Assembly: GCF_004011695.2 (NCBI RefSeq)
Contig: NC_082406.1
Coordinates: 1,984,001 to 2,048,000 of the forward strand
Origin: Ascochyta rabiei
Taxonomy: Eukaryota; Ascomycota; Dothideomycetes; Pleosporales; Didymellaceae
Direction of reading: 5' to 3'
DNA length: 64,000 nt
Both the position numbers and the translations under genes were made by a program. The notes under the pieces are model-generated. The model searched no databases. It was not told where the DNA came from and saw only the letters and a program-made list of their open reading frames with translations. Below, one piece after another: positions 21,211 to 32,307 of this stretch. Numbering within the stretch: the stretch's first letter is position 1; every line of letters starts with the position of its first letter.

Positions 21211-22387
21211 AAAGGAGATAGGTATTCAGTCCAGAGGCGCGCGCTGTCTTGGATCTCGGCCTGCGCGCACAATGGAGTCTTTAATTCTGTATCGGGGGCC
21301 ATCAAACCAAGGCGAGTGTCAGCAGTCGAACACCATGTGAAGCGCGTCGACCTGGCGTCTTTGTAGTAGCAGGCGTGCGACCGGTAACGAAAAATCTTCT
21401 TCCTCGAGCGACCGGCAAGCCAGAAGCATCAATGAAAAAGTGGAGGCCTGTCAGATTGCCATCTGCGTCCTGCCTTCCAGCGCGACCGAAGTACGCAACC
21501 AGTTGGCTGAAGATCATCGCCACACTCGCCGAGGCAAGTGCAATAAGGCCTCACTCCGGGACAAAGAGGCTGAAAGTCATCAACCAGGTTGGAGAATCTG
21601 TGGCTTCTGTAGGAAGCTCAGAAGAGGACGTATACTATAGAAATGATTCTATGAAGTATCTGCTGCGAGTTAGTGCTGGCCAAACAATATGGGCTGGGGT
21701 GGACTTGCGTGTCGAACTAATTTTCAAAGATTCGGTCAGAGTCGAGCTTTTATATGGCATAGGCAGGATTCGCTCCGGGACTGCAAAAGCTTTTCTCCGG
21801 CCGAGGAACTGCCGGTGCCTGGTCAGAGCGGCCGAAGCCGCAACCGCAGGAGGGCACAGGTGGGGCGAGAGCTGCGGGGCGTTGCATCGTCAAGTGAGCC
21901 TGGAGGCCTACACTTCCCTTTTGACGTAAATCTTCTGGTGAGGGTAACGAGCGTACTGAAACTAAAAGATCACAAAGTCTCAAGCAACCATTCTCGTTCA
22001 CGTGGAGGTACCCAGCAGTGCCGAAGTCGTCATTCTTGTATTCCGCAGCAAGAAACCGAGCGACCGCGGGGTACTCTTGCAATGTCAATGCGAAGAAGAG
22101 ATCTGCGATACTGAACAAAGCATCTGATTGAGAAACGGATCCTTGCCATAGATCATTGTCATCTCAAGCTCCCAATGCGAGTGTTTACTTGACTGAGTGC
22201 AAAAATGCACCGTTTGCAGAGGTCAAGACGAAGTTCTTGAGTCAGTGCGATTCCGGAGCTCATCAACAACTTTTCTCCCCACGGGGCATCACTTTACATC
22301 CTCTGCTATTGGTTTCTTGACAGCGTCATCACTCTCCTATTGTCGTTGTACTTCGTCGCCACATCAGTGTAAACAAAGATTGTCACC
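21211..22387. other. Intergenic region with an orphan minus-strand open frame
   Basis: No assignable gene. On the minus strand, 22160-21750 is open and its first ~70 codons look protein-like (FSIADLFFALTLQEYP, FLAAEYKNDDFGTAGYLHV), but it has no recognised domain, no convincing start and a low-complexity end. Another minus frame lies at 21523-21302 and an overlapping plus frame at 21375-21929. This could be a degenerate gene or an unspliced hypothetical gene. The final ~300 bp must contain the threonine synthase promoter. Confidence 0.35.
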
Positions 22388-24134
22388 ATGTCATCGCATA
22401 CCGCGTCCCAACGCTATCTGAGTACCCGTGGAGGGTCCTACGATGTGAGCGCAACGGCGCATTGAGTTGTGCCAGACCACTCATACTGACGTCTGCAGTT
22501 CTCCTTCGAGGAGGTCGTTCTCAAGGGTCTTGCCTCCGACGGCGGTCTCTTCATTCCCGAGGAGATTCCTACCCTCCCCGATGACTGGGCGTCCAAGTGG
22601 CAGAACCTGTCCTTCGAAGATCTTGCCTACGAGATCTTCTCCCGCTACATCTCCTCCTCCGAGATCCCGCCTGCCGACTTGAAGGACATCATTCACCGAT
22701 CTTACTCCACATTCCGCGCAAAGGATGTCACACCGACTGTCACACTTGACAAGGAGAAGAACATCCACCTGCTGGAACTCTTCCACGGCCCCACGTTCGC
22801 CTTCAAGGATGTCGCGCTTCAGTTCTTGGGCAACTTGTTCGAATACTTTCTCGTGCGCAGGAACCAGAACAAATCAGGTCGCGATAGGGAACACTTGACC
22901 GTCATCGGCGCAACAAGTGGTGATACTGGCTCAGCTGCCATCTACGGTCTGCGCGGAAAGAAGGATGTGTCTGTCTTCATCATGCATCCGGAGGGCAAAG
23001 TCAGCCCTGTCCAGGAGGCACAGATGACCACTGTCCTTGACGCGAACGTGCACAACTTGGCCGTGGACGGCACATTCGATGACTGCCAGGTACGCCAATA
23101 CCTCACGACAGTACTCAAGTCAGCTAACGTTTTTGCAGGATTTCGTCAAGGCTCTCTTCGCCGACCCTGAAATCAACAAGACTCACCGCCTCGCTGCCGT
23201 GAACTCCATCAACTGGGCGCGTATCCTCGCCCAGATCACATACTTTTTCTACTCTTACTTTGACCTCGTCAAGTCTGAGTCCTTCCTTCCCGCTTCGGCT
23301 GTCCGTTTCGTCGTGCCCACCGGAAACTTTGGTGACATCCTCGCCGGATATTTCGCGAAGCGCATGGGTCTGCCTGCCGAGAAGTTGGTCATTGCAACCA
23401 ACGAGAACGATATCCTACATCGCTTTTGGGAATCTGGAAAATACGAGAAGAAGAAGGTGCACGGCAGGCAAGCTGAGGGCGGTCTGGTTGAGGATGGCGT
23501 CAAGGCACATGAGGACGGCGTGAAGGAGACACTCAGCCCAGCTATGGACATCCTTGTGTCGTCCAACTTCGAGCGTCTGTTGTGGTTCCTCGCGTATGAT
23601 GTCTACAGCACGTCTTCAGATGCGGTCTCACAGCGACGCAGCCAGGCAGGCGACCACGTCCGACAGTGGCTGAGCGACCTGAAGACTGAAGGCGGCTTCG
23701 CTGTTGACTCGCAGATCCTCAAGAAGGCCCAGTCTGATTTCGCCTCGTACCGTGTCAGCGATGACGAGACCATCAAAACCATTAAGAATATTTTCCACGC
23801 AGGCCCGTCGAAGAGCTACGTGCTTGACCCTCACTCCGCTATCGGTATCGCAGCTGCCCTCCAGTCTGCTGAGGTCTCAAAGCCTCCCTCCACACACCAT
23901 ATCGCGCTCGCGACAGCACACCCTGCCAAATTTGCAAATGCTGTTGAGCTCGCATTGCCTGAGCAGAAGGAGTACTTCAAGGAGAAGGTGCTGCCCAACG
24001 AATTCAAGGGTCTTGAGGACAAGCCCAGGAGAGTCAGCCATGCTAAGAAGTCGGAAGGCTGGCAAGGCGTACGCAAGATTGTCGTCGCTGAGGTAGAAGC
24101 TGAGCTACAAGCTGCTGAGCAGGAGGGCCAGTAG
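22388..24134 (+). CDS. THR4: Threonine synthase
   Basis: Three exons, 22388-22444, 22499-23089 and 23139-24134, give 547 residues. The enzyme converts O-phosphohomoserine to threonine with pyridoxal phosphate. The N-terminus has YLSTRGGSYD then FEEVVLKGLASDGGLFIP, the signature of the type with an N-terminal threonine synthase domain. The PLP Schiff-base lysine is Lys122 in LFHGPTFAFKDVALQ. The phosphate-binding region follows as GATSGDTGSAAIYGL, and VPTGNFGDILAGYFAKRMG is also conserved. Both introns are short GT-AG with CTGAC/CTAAC branch sites. At ~547 residues it is slightly longer than the yeast enzyme, mainly through a loop and a Glu/Ala-rich tail. The product is expected in the cytosol. 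Confidence 0.97.
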
Positions 24135-24394
24135 GGATTTGAGATGACGATTTGCATGTGATAGACGCGTTTTTGCATATTGAATAGATGGGCGCGTTAC
24201 ACCGGGGAAATATAAATCTATTTACGTTCAACAACCATTCTACATACGAGAAAAAAGAGTGCTCAAGTTCGCGAACTAGCACAGCTACTGTCCCTCGTCA
24301 CCAAGCGTAGGGCTGACGCCCCACGCCCAAGCTCCAAGCTTTACCCCGCCGTCCCATGTCTCACATCCAACACCTCTCCGCATCCGCATCCACC

Positions 24395-24985
24395 ATGGCG
24401 ACGACGACCGAAACCGCGACCTTCCCATTCCCACCACACTACTCCTTCCCGCCCTTCTTCACCCTCCAGCCCGTCGCCACAACGCGCTCCTCACAGCTCC
24501 AATCCTGGTCCACCCTGATCCAATCCTACTGCCGCTTCCACCGCATCTTCTCGCTCTCGCTCATCGACGCCCTCTCCACACCCTTATTCCACAACACCAC
24601 GCTGAGCCGACAACTCTCTCTGCGCGACGCAAAAGCAATACTCTCGTGGATGGCATCTCCCGAGGGCGGTCAGCGCGCTGAATTCATCTCCTCCACCGGC
24701 TCCAAGAAGAAGGCTGCGGACGAGGGCGAAGGCGGCAGGGTGTGGATATACTGGCGCAGACCTGAGGAGTGGGCCGCCGCGCTCGAGGAGTGGGTTGATC
24801 GGACGGCGCAGAAGGGGACGGTGCTCACGCTGTATGAGATTGTCGAGGGCGAGGCAAGTGCGCGGGAGGAATTCGCGGGAATGGAGATGGAGTTGTTGAG
24901 GGCGAGCTTGGGGATCTGTGTTAAGAGGGGCAAGGCCCAGATCTTTAGTTCGGGCGGCGAGGGAGAGGGAGTCAAGTTTTTCTAA
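24395..24985 (+). CDS. VPS25: VPS25, ESCRT-II complex subunit
   Basis: A single exon of 196 residues, using the ATG at 24395 because the family starts with a short leader then FPFPPHYSFPPFFTLQPV. An in-frame ATG at 24356 would add 13 Ser/Ala-rich residues. The protein has the two winged-helix domains of VPS25. The first contains the PPF/PPY-type N-terminal motif that contacts VPS22/VPS36, then QLQSWSTLIQSYCRFHRIF. The second has VWIYWRRPEEWAAALEEWV and GTVLTLYEI. ESCRT-II sorts ubiquitinated cargo into multivesicular endosomes, and VPS25 binds ESCRT-III VPS20. A Lys/Gly-rich loop separates the domains. The gene is convergent with the BRCT gene downstream. Confidence 0.95.
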   Translation: MATTTETATFPFPPHYSFPPFFTLQPVATTRSSQLQSWSTLIQSYCRFHRIFSLSLIDALSTPLFHNTTLSRQLSLRDAKAILSWMASPEGGQRAEFISSTGSKKKAADEGEGGRVWIYWRRPEEWAAALEEWVDRTAQKGTVLTLYEIVEGEASAREEFAGMEMELLRASLGICVKRGKAQIFSSGGEGEGVKFF

Positions 24986-25080
24986 GAGGAGGCCGTCATA
25001 CACGTGCTTGTCTGGGAGTGAACAGAGCACATCAGTTACGGAGCATGGCGTCATGGTTGGGAAATACCCTAGAGGCGGTG

Positions 25081-25127
25081 GATTGCATTTGCGTTTACGT
25101 TTGCGTTTGCGTTTGCATTTGCATCAT
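25081..25127. repeat. (TTTGCG)n hexanucleotide array
   Basis: About six copies of TTTGCG/TTTACG/TTTGCA, just downstream of VPS25 in the intergenic sequence before the BRCT gene's 3' end. Confidence 0.88.
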
Positions 25128-25316
25128 AAGACTGTCATCGATTCGATAGACAACTTAGCTATCAATACGAACATATCAACGCCCTCGTTCCAAAGTCCTC
25201 AAACATCTCAGGCTTGATGTCGGCCCAAAACATCGCCTATACGCAGTCCTGGACCCTATGCCCGTACCTGAACGCCTATCGCTCTAGCTGTCATTAGCAA
25301 ACGCTCGAAAATGCTT

Positions 25317-27972
25317 TCATGACTTTGCCGCCTTGACTACCTCTTCAGTAAGCTCCCATTCGGGCTTCCAATGCACATACTGCGCCATAGCGTTGATCAG
25401 CAACCATTCAGTCTTTACAATCCTAGGGACCATGTCGTGTTTCTCAGCCAGCTCACGGAACTTGGTCCAGTTGGCGAACTCCTTGCTGTTGGCATCGGAG
25501 ATGAGGTACAAGACATCGCCTTCATCTTCCTTTTGGTTCTGGCTTTCTTCACCGGCAGAGGCGTCGATGAGGCGTTTTGTGGCAGTGATATTAGTAGTGC
25601 GACCCTTCCAGAGCGAGCACTTGCCGCCATTGGCTTCGATGATATCCTTGTAGGTTTCGAAGCCGCCTGGAACCTTCTCCGTACAGAAGATTGTCCAGTT
25701 GCGGAAAAGGTGGTGCTTGTTCTGTACTGCGCGTTGAACAGCATGCGCCATCTTAAAGCCATGCTCTTTCTCGAAGTCGCGGACGTCCATGGCATGCTTT
25801 TCTGGCGGGGGAAGCTTGTTATTCCTGAGGACGAAGTCGAGATATGATGATCCCACTAAGGCGGGTCCGCATGCCATAGCCGCGACAAACTTCTTGGTTC
25901 GTACTGCGTGTGGTGCGCACAGAATGTCGACCTTCTTGAAGTCTTCTGTGATGAAGAGACCAAGTTCGCGTAATCGTGCTTTGTCTTTTGACTCTTTTTC
26001 CAGATTGCCAGCCCATCGTTCGTCCTTTGAAACCAGCACGCGGAATTTTATGGGTTCGAGCTTGTCCTTCTTCGCTTTCTTACTCTTTGTGGGTGCCTCC
26101 GTCTCCTCGTCTTCGGTTTCATCATCCTGATCGACCTCGTCTGCTGAGCGTTTGCTGGAGACTGAATCGCGGCCACCTTTGGATTTCCTCGTTCGATCCT
26201 CAATTTCATCCTCTGCCCTTCGTTTCCCGCCATGTACAACACCACCCTTCCGCTTCATCTCCTTCTCAAAAGCCGCTATGTCCCCTGCAGCGTTATGCAG
26301 TTTCGACAGCGCCCGGTCTTTCGCGCCTCGACTTCCCGGTGTCTGGTTTTCCTTCCCATCGAGGTTTCGTGCGGGGACTGGTGTTTTTTCAACATCGGTC
26401 GTCCTCGTCCGCTTGATCCTCTCTGCTGCTGGTGAGCTGCGAGCCGCAGAATCGCTGGCTGCTCTGTTTAGTGGCAGGCTCTGTGCGACCGACTCGGAGG
26501 GTGGCGCTGGCGCTTGAACTGGTTTCGAGGGCTTGCGTGCCGCCGAAAAGAACATCTTCTCCGTGGCATCGCGATCGATCTCGGTCTGACCCAACACCTC
26601 ACCAAGATTCGTTCGCGAAGGGAAGTAGGTGTAGCGATTGTCCGATATTGACATGAGCTTGCACTTCGCGTAACTGTCTTCTAGCCAGAGATGATTGACA
26701 ACGTTCACACTCCATTCTTGCGCAGCTTCGCACTTTTCACTGTTCTTGTGCGCAGCGACGAGATGTGTGTTGTCCTGCTTGAATGTCTTTGTGAACTCAG
26801 CACCGGTGGAGCGAACGAGGTTCTCAAGGTACACGCGAGCCTCGCCAGTGTAACTTGATATACTGATTTTGAAACCCTCAAACCCTGGTACGCCACTGCG
26901 AGGCCGTGGGTAATGCATCATCCTCCGCATGGGATTTGTCCAGACGTTGTGCGTGATCAGGTAGTATAGCCAGCTCAGATTGCCCACATCCTTACCATCC
27001 TGCGATGCCTTGACATAATCGTCTCCATCTCGATAGCTGCACACATAGATGTCCGCCTCTTTGACCTTGGTAGTTATATCTCCACCGCCGCTCTTGATCA
27101 TGCCTGAGATGATGCCCTTGAGCCTGCTGTTGAGGTTGAGGTCTTCGCCCAGCTTTACCCTCTTCCCAGAAAATGCTTGTATCGCTCGCGGGCCTTCGGA
27201 ACGCGCTGACAGCGCCTGGGGAACGGGTTCGTTGACCGGGTCAGGGGTGGTTGCGTCTCGTATTTGTTGGCTCGTTCGTGCCGTGGGAACGACGCTGAGC
27301 TCCACGTTCAGGATCTCAGGGTCTGGTAGTGTGTACGGTCGTTCGGAGATCCTGCGACCAACTTTGAGGCAATCGTCAAACCAGTGCGGCAGGACAATTG
27401 TGAGATTCAGTCGCTTGCTGATGGCTAGCTGACATCGGTGATCGTCAAGATCCAAGGAGATCAGATGCGTGACCGTTTTCGAGAGCTGCTCTGTGTACTG
27501 TCCTCCCATTGCAAGCACTCCGCCCTGGATAGCTTCTTTGTCTCCACTCGGCAGGTTGCCGCAGCATATGATAACGTCGCTCATGAACAGCGCAGGGTCG
27601 GGGCTGTATGTGCGGGGGTTCTTTGTTTTGTTCCCCTTCAGAGACTGGTCCACCCACGTCGGCTTCACAACGTGTATCATAAGGTCCAGCGCGCGGTAGT
27701 AGTCGGGGAAGTCGGACGTTGCAGAGACAATATAGTTGATTTCTTCAAGTCGCTCGATACGCCCTTTGGAGGCGTCGAAAGGAATTATGGTGCCGTTTGC
27801 GGCAACGACATCGTTCTGAAGCTGTGTCACGCATCAGCAAGCTCGTTCCGTTATGCATGCGCGTAGTCCTGACCTGGCTAAGGCGGTCTTCGGACAAGCC
27901 ATTGGGTATGATTGTAAAACTAGACTCTCCAAAAAGGCCTTTGGAGTCATCCGGCATGGTTGTGTCCTCCAT
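25317..27972 (-). CDS. RTT107: Multi-BRCT protein, Rtt107/Brc1-like genome-stability scaffold
   Basis: Two exons, 27972-27874 and 27821-25317, give 867 residues, close to the length of fission-yeast Brc1. The first exon supplies the start of BRCT1 (FGESSFTIIPNGLSED), and the intron (27873-27822, GT-AG, GCTGATG branch) splits that domain. Four BRCT repeats lie in the N-terminal ~500 residues; the second has GGQYTEQLSKTVTHLIS and VLPHWFDDCLKVGR. A disordered, basic/Ser-rich linker (about residues 480-640) leads to a C-terminal BRCT pair (about 650-865). That pair binds phosphorylated H2A in Rtt107/Brc1. The family supports replication-fork recovery and scaffolds Slx4 and Smc5/6. The symbol is by domain order; the mapping to yeast Rtt107 is orthology by inference. 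Confidence 0.88.
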
Positions 27973-28277
27973 GGTGGGTGGTGGTGGTACGTGAGCTCAG
28001 CAGGCGCAAAGTGCGGTGGTGTTGTCAATGTTCGCACCAATACATGCGAGCGCGTCCTAGGAAGGCACGACGCGTCGCGCTTCACGTGATGTCTGCCCCA
28101 CCGTCGCCTCTCTACTCTATACTATCCCCTGGGCAAGTCCGACACCCGCAACTCTTCCACAATGTACAAACTCTCTTTCAGCTAACCTGCTCAATTCGCG
28201 TTATACTTTCAACAACTTTGTGCCGTTCCGGATGAAAGATGCATTCATTACATTGTTCTGCGTAGCTTGACCCGTCA

Positions 28278-28279
28278 TC

Positions 28280-28317
<38 letters not shown>

Positions 28318-28320
28318 CTA
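28278..28320. repeat. (TTC)n/(CTT)n microsatellite
   Basis: About fourteen TTC trinucleotides with CTC interruptions, in the region between the divergent BRCT gene and the small gene at 28663. Confidence 0.88.
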
Positions 28321-28662
28321 CTCTGACACACGCACTTACCAACCCAAACTCAGGCTCCCCAATAGGTTCCTAGATACTACAGCAGGTGAGGCAGCGGCCG
28401 GGGGTCACTTGTCCTCCTTGCAGACGCGTCAGATGTCAAGTGGCCAGGTGAAGATCGGGGTTGCCGGGTCCAGGGAAGGGCTGTGCCATGACATAACATT
28501 GAAAGAACGCATGAGCTTGTATCTATAACTGCGGCGGTGAAAGTGAAGACAAGAGGACCGTTGTGATGAGATGAAAACCAAAAAGATGTCCTAGGTACAA
28601 CGTACACCCACTTAGCCAACCAGTCACCATCCCATAAGCCAAAAGCCAAAAGCGCCCCTACT

Positions 28663-29101
28663 ATGGATGCTACAGACCAAGCCATCCTCTTCTCCAGCAT
28701 CCTTTTGGTGAAGCAGCTCAAATCCCAAATCACAAGTCCGTCCATCCACCCTCAGCCACCCCATATGCCGTTACTAACTCACCACAGATGAAGCCCAAGC
28801 CCTCTTCAGCCCGCAACACCCCACGCGCCACGGGTACGACGTCATTGTGTCCAAGGCGCGAGGCGGTGCTGGGTACGAGTGCAAAACGCGGCTCATCGTC
28901 TACACGGCACAGGCACGCACGGAGTGGGTGCTGTTGCTGGTGAATTCCTGTCTGTGCGAGCGTCCGGTGGACGCCATGGCTGATTTGCTCGAGGGGGTGT
29001 ATGAGCGGGCGGGGAGGATGGTGGAGGGGGTTAAGGAGGGGGGAGCGCTTTGTGGGGTGTGGTGGGTGGGGGTTTTGGTATTGGGACGACGCGGGGGTTG
29101 A
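28663..29101 (+). CDS. Small unknown protein, frame of the last part uncertain
   Basis: Two exons, 28663-28735 and 28788-29101, give 128 residues. The intron is GT-AG (GTCCGT donor, TTACTAAC branch, CACAG acceptor). The N-terminus MDATDQAILFSSILLVKQLK is helical. The centre has YECKTRLIVYTAQARTEWVLLLVNS, then PVDAMADLLEGVYERAG. I do not recognise the family; a small alpha/beta adaptor fold of roadblock or longin type is conceivable but not shown. The end of this frame is Gly/Trp-rich and looks wrong. A second frame covering the same bases reads WYWDDAGVEGKLALLRLSWECV to a stop at 29142-29144 and looks more protein-like. Either a further small intron, a sequencing slip in the G-rich run (about 29020-29080) or a true frameshift lies there. 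Confidence 0.6.
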
Positions 29102-29140
29102 GGGTAAGCTGGCGCTGTTGAGGCTGTCGTGGGAGTGTGT

Positions 29141-30673
29141 TTAATAGCTGGATAACTCTAGAATGTCGAGACAGCCTCGCTCGGTGAATCTAGGCCTGGT
29201 GCCTCCACCTCTCCGAATCCCTCCTTCGTGAGGGTCGTCGCCGGCGTCCAGCGTCCCGCGCGCAGTCACCGCCAGACTGCCAGAAGCGTGTACAAGGGTA
29301 CTGACAACCGGCATCGACTCCCCATCACCGATACCAACCACTTCGTCCGCCTCAACAGCACCTTCCTTCATGTATGGATCCTTCCACACGCGCACCATGC
29401 CATCCGTGCCACCAGCCCAGATCTCGTGCGCGACGCTCTGGACATCATACGGCGAAGCGCCCGCAGACCACACATCGAACCCGAGCTTCTGCTTTGTGAG
29501 CGCTTTTCGGCCGGCGCAGTACGCGAGGGCGAGGGAGAAATTGCGCACGTCGTAGATGAGCAGGACATCGGACTGGCGCTCAGCAACGTACAGGTAGTGC
29601 GCGCAGGGACTCCATTTCAGGCTCGAGACGCCGTCGCCCATGACGTGCGCGAGGTTCTCGTTGCGCAGCTTTTTGCCGTCGACAGTCCCCGGGAGTGAGA
29701 AGTGGGTTACTTCGCTCCCGCTGAGGCTGTCGTAGATGCCGATGTAGCGTGTGCGTGCGCCGGCGGCGAGGAGGCCCTCGGAGGAAGCGGATGTTGGTGG
29801 TGAAACGGAGAGAGCGGAGATGTAGCCTTTGAAGCCGCGACCGCCGCCTTTGAGTTTGTTGCGCCTGGAGGGGATCGTCGGGATCGTCTGGATGGGATCG
29901 TCTGTGTTGGTGAGGTCGAAGATGGCGATGCTGTTCTGCCCGCCGGCGAAGAAGTGCGTCCCTGAGGGTGAGTAGGCGAGGCTGAGCGGCGCGGTGACGG
30001 CTTCGTTGAGGTGGTTGATCAGCTTGTAGGATGCCAGTGGCGTGTGGATATCGACGGGCGAGTTTTGTAGTCCGGAATCAGTGATTGTACTTGATACATC
30101 CCAGAGTGCGTTGTGCAGGGTGATGTATCTGTCCCGCCGACTGACGAGGACGTGTGTGCTGCTAGGATCCTGCAGGTTGAACAACGGATTCGCTGCAAAC
30201 GCCCAGACAGGATCAGGAGACTTGAACTGAGCGTACGGCTTCAACGGTCGGGTAGCAGTTGAGTCGAGTATGTCAGCGCTAATGGGGTAGACGGAGAACG
30301 CGCGATCATAGCCGGACGTGAAGACGCATGTCCCGTCAGGCGAAAGCTGCGCTTCTTGGATGCAGCTTGTAGACGCAACTGGCCTGCCCGGTTTCGCAAC
30401 TCTGGAGCTGGCGCGACTACCACCTGACTCCGAATCGCTGTCTGTGCTCGTGCTTGACGTTGAAGATGCTGATGCTGGAGCGTTCTCGTCTTTCTGAATA
30501 CCCTCTTCGTCCTGGCTGTTTCTGACAAGGTCGCTGCTTTCCTTACTGCCATATGCATCTTCTTCTCCCTCTCTCTGCTCTTTCGTGACATCCTCATTTC
30601 GATCCTTCTCTTGCACCAGCTCCCCAACGCTGGTACTCGCCAAACACCGCGCCGTCAAGCCACTCAAACTCAT
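29141..30673 (-). CDS. WD-repeat protein of the TCAB1/WRAP53 (Swt21) family
   Basis: A single exon of 510 residues. An acidic, Ser-rich N-terminal ~110 residues precede a beta-propeller with blades recognisable at CIQEAQLSPDGTCVFTSGYD, PLSLAYSPSGTHFFAGG, GVSSLKWSPCAHYLYVAER and HEIWAGGTDGMVRVWKDP. A Gly/Lys-rich insertion (KLKGGGRGFKGYISALSVSP) is typical of the TCAB1/WRAP53 group. In animals the family binds the CAB box of small Cajal-body RNAs and telomerase RNA; the yeast relative Swt21 is linked to pre-mRNA splicing. In this fungus an RNA-related nuclear role is inferred from family only. It shares a 238-bp divergent upstream region with the PET8 gene and converges with the small gene at 28663. 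Confidence 0.88.
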   Translation of the reverse strand: MSLSGLTARCLASTSVGELVQEKDRNEDVTKEQREGEEDAYGSKESSDLVRNSQDEEGIQKDENAPASASSTSSTSTDSDSESGGSRASSRVAKPGRPVASTSCIQEAQLSPDGTCVFTSGYDRAFSVYPISADILDSTATRPLKPYAQFKSPDPVWAFAANPLFNLQDPSSTHVLVSRRDRYITLHNALWDVSSTITDSGLQNSPVDIHTPLASYKLINHLNEAVTAPLSLAYSPSGTHFFAGGQNSIAIFDLTNTDDPIQTIPTIPSRRNKLKGGGRGFKGYISALSVSPPTSASSEGLLAAGARTRYIGIYDSLSGSEVTHFSLPGTVDGKKLRNENLAHVMGDGVSSLKWSPCAHYLYVAERQSDVLLIYDVRNFSLALAYCAGRKALTKQKLGFDVWSAGASPYDVQSVAHEIWAGGTDGMVRVWKDPYMKEGAVEADEVVGIGDGESMPVVSTLVHASGSLAVTARGTLDAGDDPHEGGIRRGGGTRPRFTERGCLDILELSSY

Positions 30674-30911
30674 AATCGCTTATGAGATCGCCTCTCCATT
30701 CAGCCTAAAGCCTAGGTTGCATTCGCATCTTCTCAAAACCTCGAAACGTCGTGTTCCATGTCAAGTCGCGTGCCCAGCAGCAACGGCGCATCACCGTTCC
30801 AAAGTCCGTAGGGCTGACGCACAGACGAAATCCCAAACGGACCCGCAGCTCGGAACTGACGTCGGAGCTGTTGTAGCTCAGCTCAAGCTTTCACCCTTTC
30901 CACTCCCCACC
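30674..30911. promoter_or_regulatory. Compact divergent promoter, TCAB1-like gene and PET8
   Basis: Only 238 bp separate the start codons of the two opposed genes, so their promoters must overlap. I see no clear TATA box. Confidence 0.6.
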
Positions 30912-32073
30912 ATGAGCGTCCTCGAGCCCAAGCGCGGGCAGGCGTGGGTTGAGTCGCCGTACGTGCGGTCGCTGTTGGTAAGGAATGATTTTTTTTTAGT
31001 ATCCTGTCTTTTCCTTTCTTTCTCGTGGCAGTGTCAATATAGGACATTCCGCTCTGGCTGTGTAAATGTGCCCGCCGAGGTCGCAGCGTGGAGTTTAGGT
31101 ACTTCGTCTCTCCAAGCCATTGCGCGCTTGCAAGATATACCCGCCTTTCTGTGAAGTTGCAGAAGCTGCACTCTGCTCTCTCGTTCCATCTCATCTCACC
31201 TCCCCTTCCAGACAGCCCGCTAACAAAACCCAGGCCGGCGGCCTAGCAGGCACAACAGTCGACCTCTCGCTGTACCCGCTCGACACTTTAAAAACGCGCC
31301 TGCAGTCCTCCAGCGGCTTCACGGCCTCAGGCGGCTTTACGGGCATCTACCGGGGGGTCGGCAGCGCAATCGTGGGCTCCGCACCGGGCGCCGCGCTCTT
31401 CTTCATAACCTACGACACCGTGAAGCGGCAGCTGACCCCGCGCGCAACAACGGCGTACACCGCCTCGGGGCAAGAATACACCGTCGCGGCAGCAGGCCCC
31501 AGCAGCGCAGGGGCACACATGCTGGCGGCCAGCCTGGGCGAGGTGGCGGCGTGCGCGGTGCGCGTCCCGACCGAAGTCGTCAAGCAGCGCGCGCAGGCGT
31601 CGCAGCACCCCTCGTCGCTGGCAGCGCTGACGCACATCCTGAACCAGCGCGCCTCGCACGGCCTGGCGCACGTCTGGCGCGAGCTGTACCGCGGGTGGAG
31701 CATCACTATCATCCGCGAGGTGCCCTTCACCGTCATCCAGTTCCCCCTGTGGGAGGCGCTGAAGCGGTGGCGGCAGGCGCGCACGGGGCGGAGCCAGGTC
31801 AGCGGGCTGGAGGGCGGGCTGCTGGGTTCGGCGGCCGGGGCGGTCGCGGCGGGGGTTACGACGCCGTTGGATGTGCTCAAGACGCGCATGATGCTTGCCA
31901 AGGAGAAGCAGCCCATGTTCACCATGCTGAGCGCGATTCTGAGCGAGAGCGGACCCAGGGCGTTTTTCGCCGGCATAGGGCCCAGGGTCGGCTGGATCAG
32001 TGTCGGTGGTGCCATCTTCTTGGGCAGTTACCAGTGGGCGAGTAATCTGTTGGGTGGAGAGGTCGAGGCATAA
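30912..32073 (+). CDS. PET8: Mitochondrial S-adenosylmethionine carrier (SAMC/Pet8)
   Basis: Two exons, 30912-30977 and 31234-32073, give 301 residues. The product is a mitochondrial carrier with three repeats, each with a PxD/ExxK/R motif: YPLDTLKTR, VPTEVVKQR and TPLDVLKTR. Residues around IIREVPFTVIQFPLWE and the overall layout match Pet8/SLC25A26, which imports S-adenosylmethionine across the inner membrane for methylation of mitochondrial RNA, protein and coenzyme Q precursors. The first repeat begins AGGLAGTTVDLSLYPLD immediately after the intron. The intron (30978-31233, GT-AG) is 256 nt, several times longer than most in this window. It converges with the WDR48 gene, with 234 bp between stops. 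Confidence 0.95.
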
Positions 32074-32307
32074 ATGGAGCTCGAAGCTTGCGGCCGAGGT
32101 AAACCCATGTACGATAGATGTGACGACTACCTATCCAAAAGAAACCCACCCAGTACCCTAGCCAGGGAAGTATACAACCACCACCTCCCAAATCGCTATA
32201 TACAGTCCAAAATGCCAGCCAAAGAACGTCGAGAAGGCAGATTGTCGAGCATCCACCTTCACCTCCCAACCCACGCTTCAAGTCCACCCGATTACCTCCA
32301 CAGTCCA

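Noticed and set aside
28377..28745. 122-codon hydrophobic minus-strand frame overlapping the start of the small gene at 28663
   Set aside because: It overlaps a spliced plus-strand exon, has no homology I recognise, and starts inside the other gene.
30978..31233. Intronic snoRNA in PET8
   Set aside because: No paired C/D or H/ACA boxes could be found by eye.
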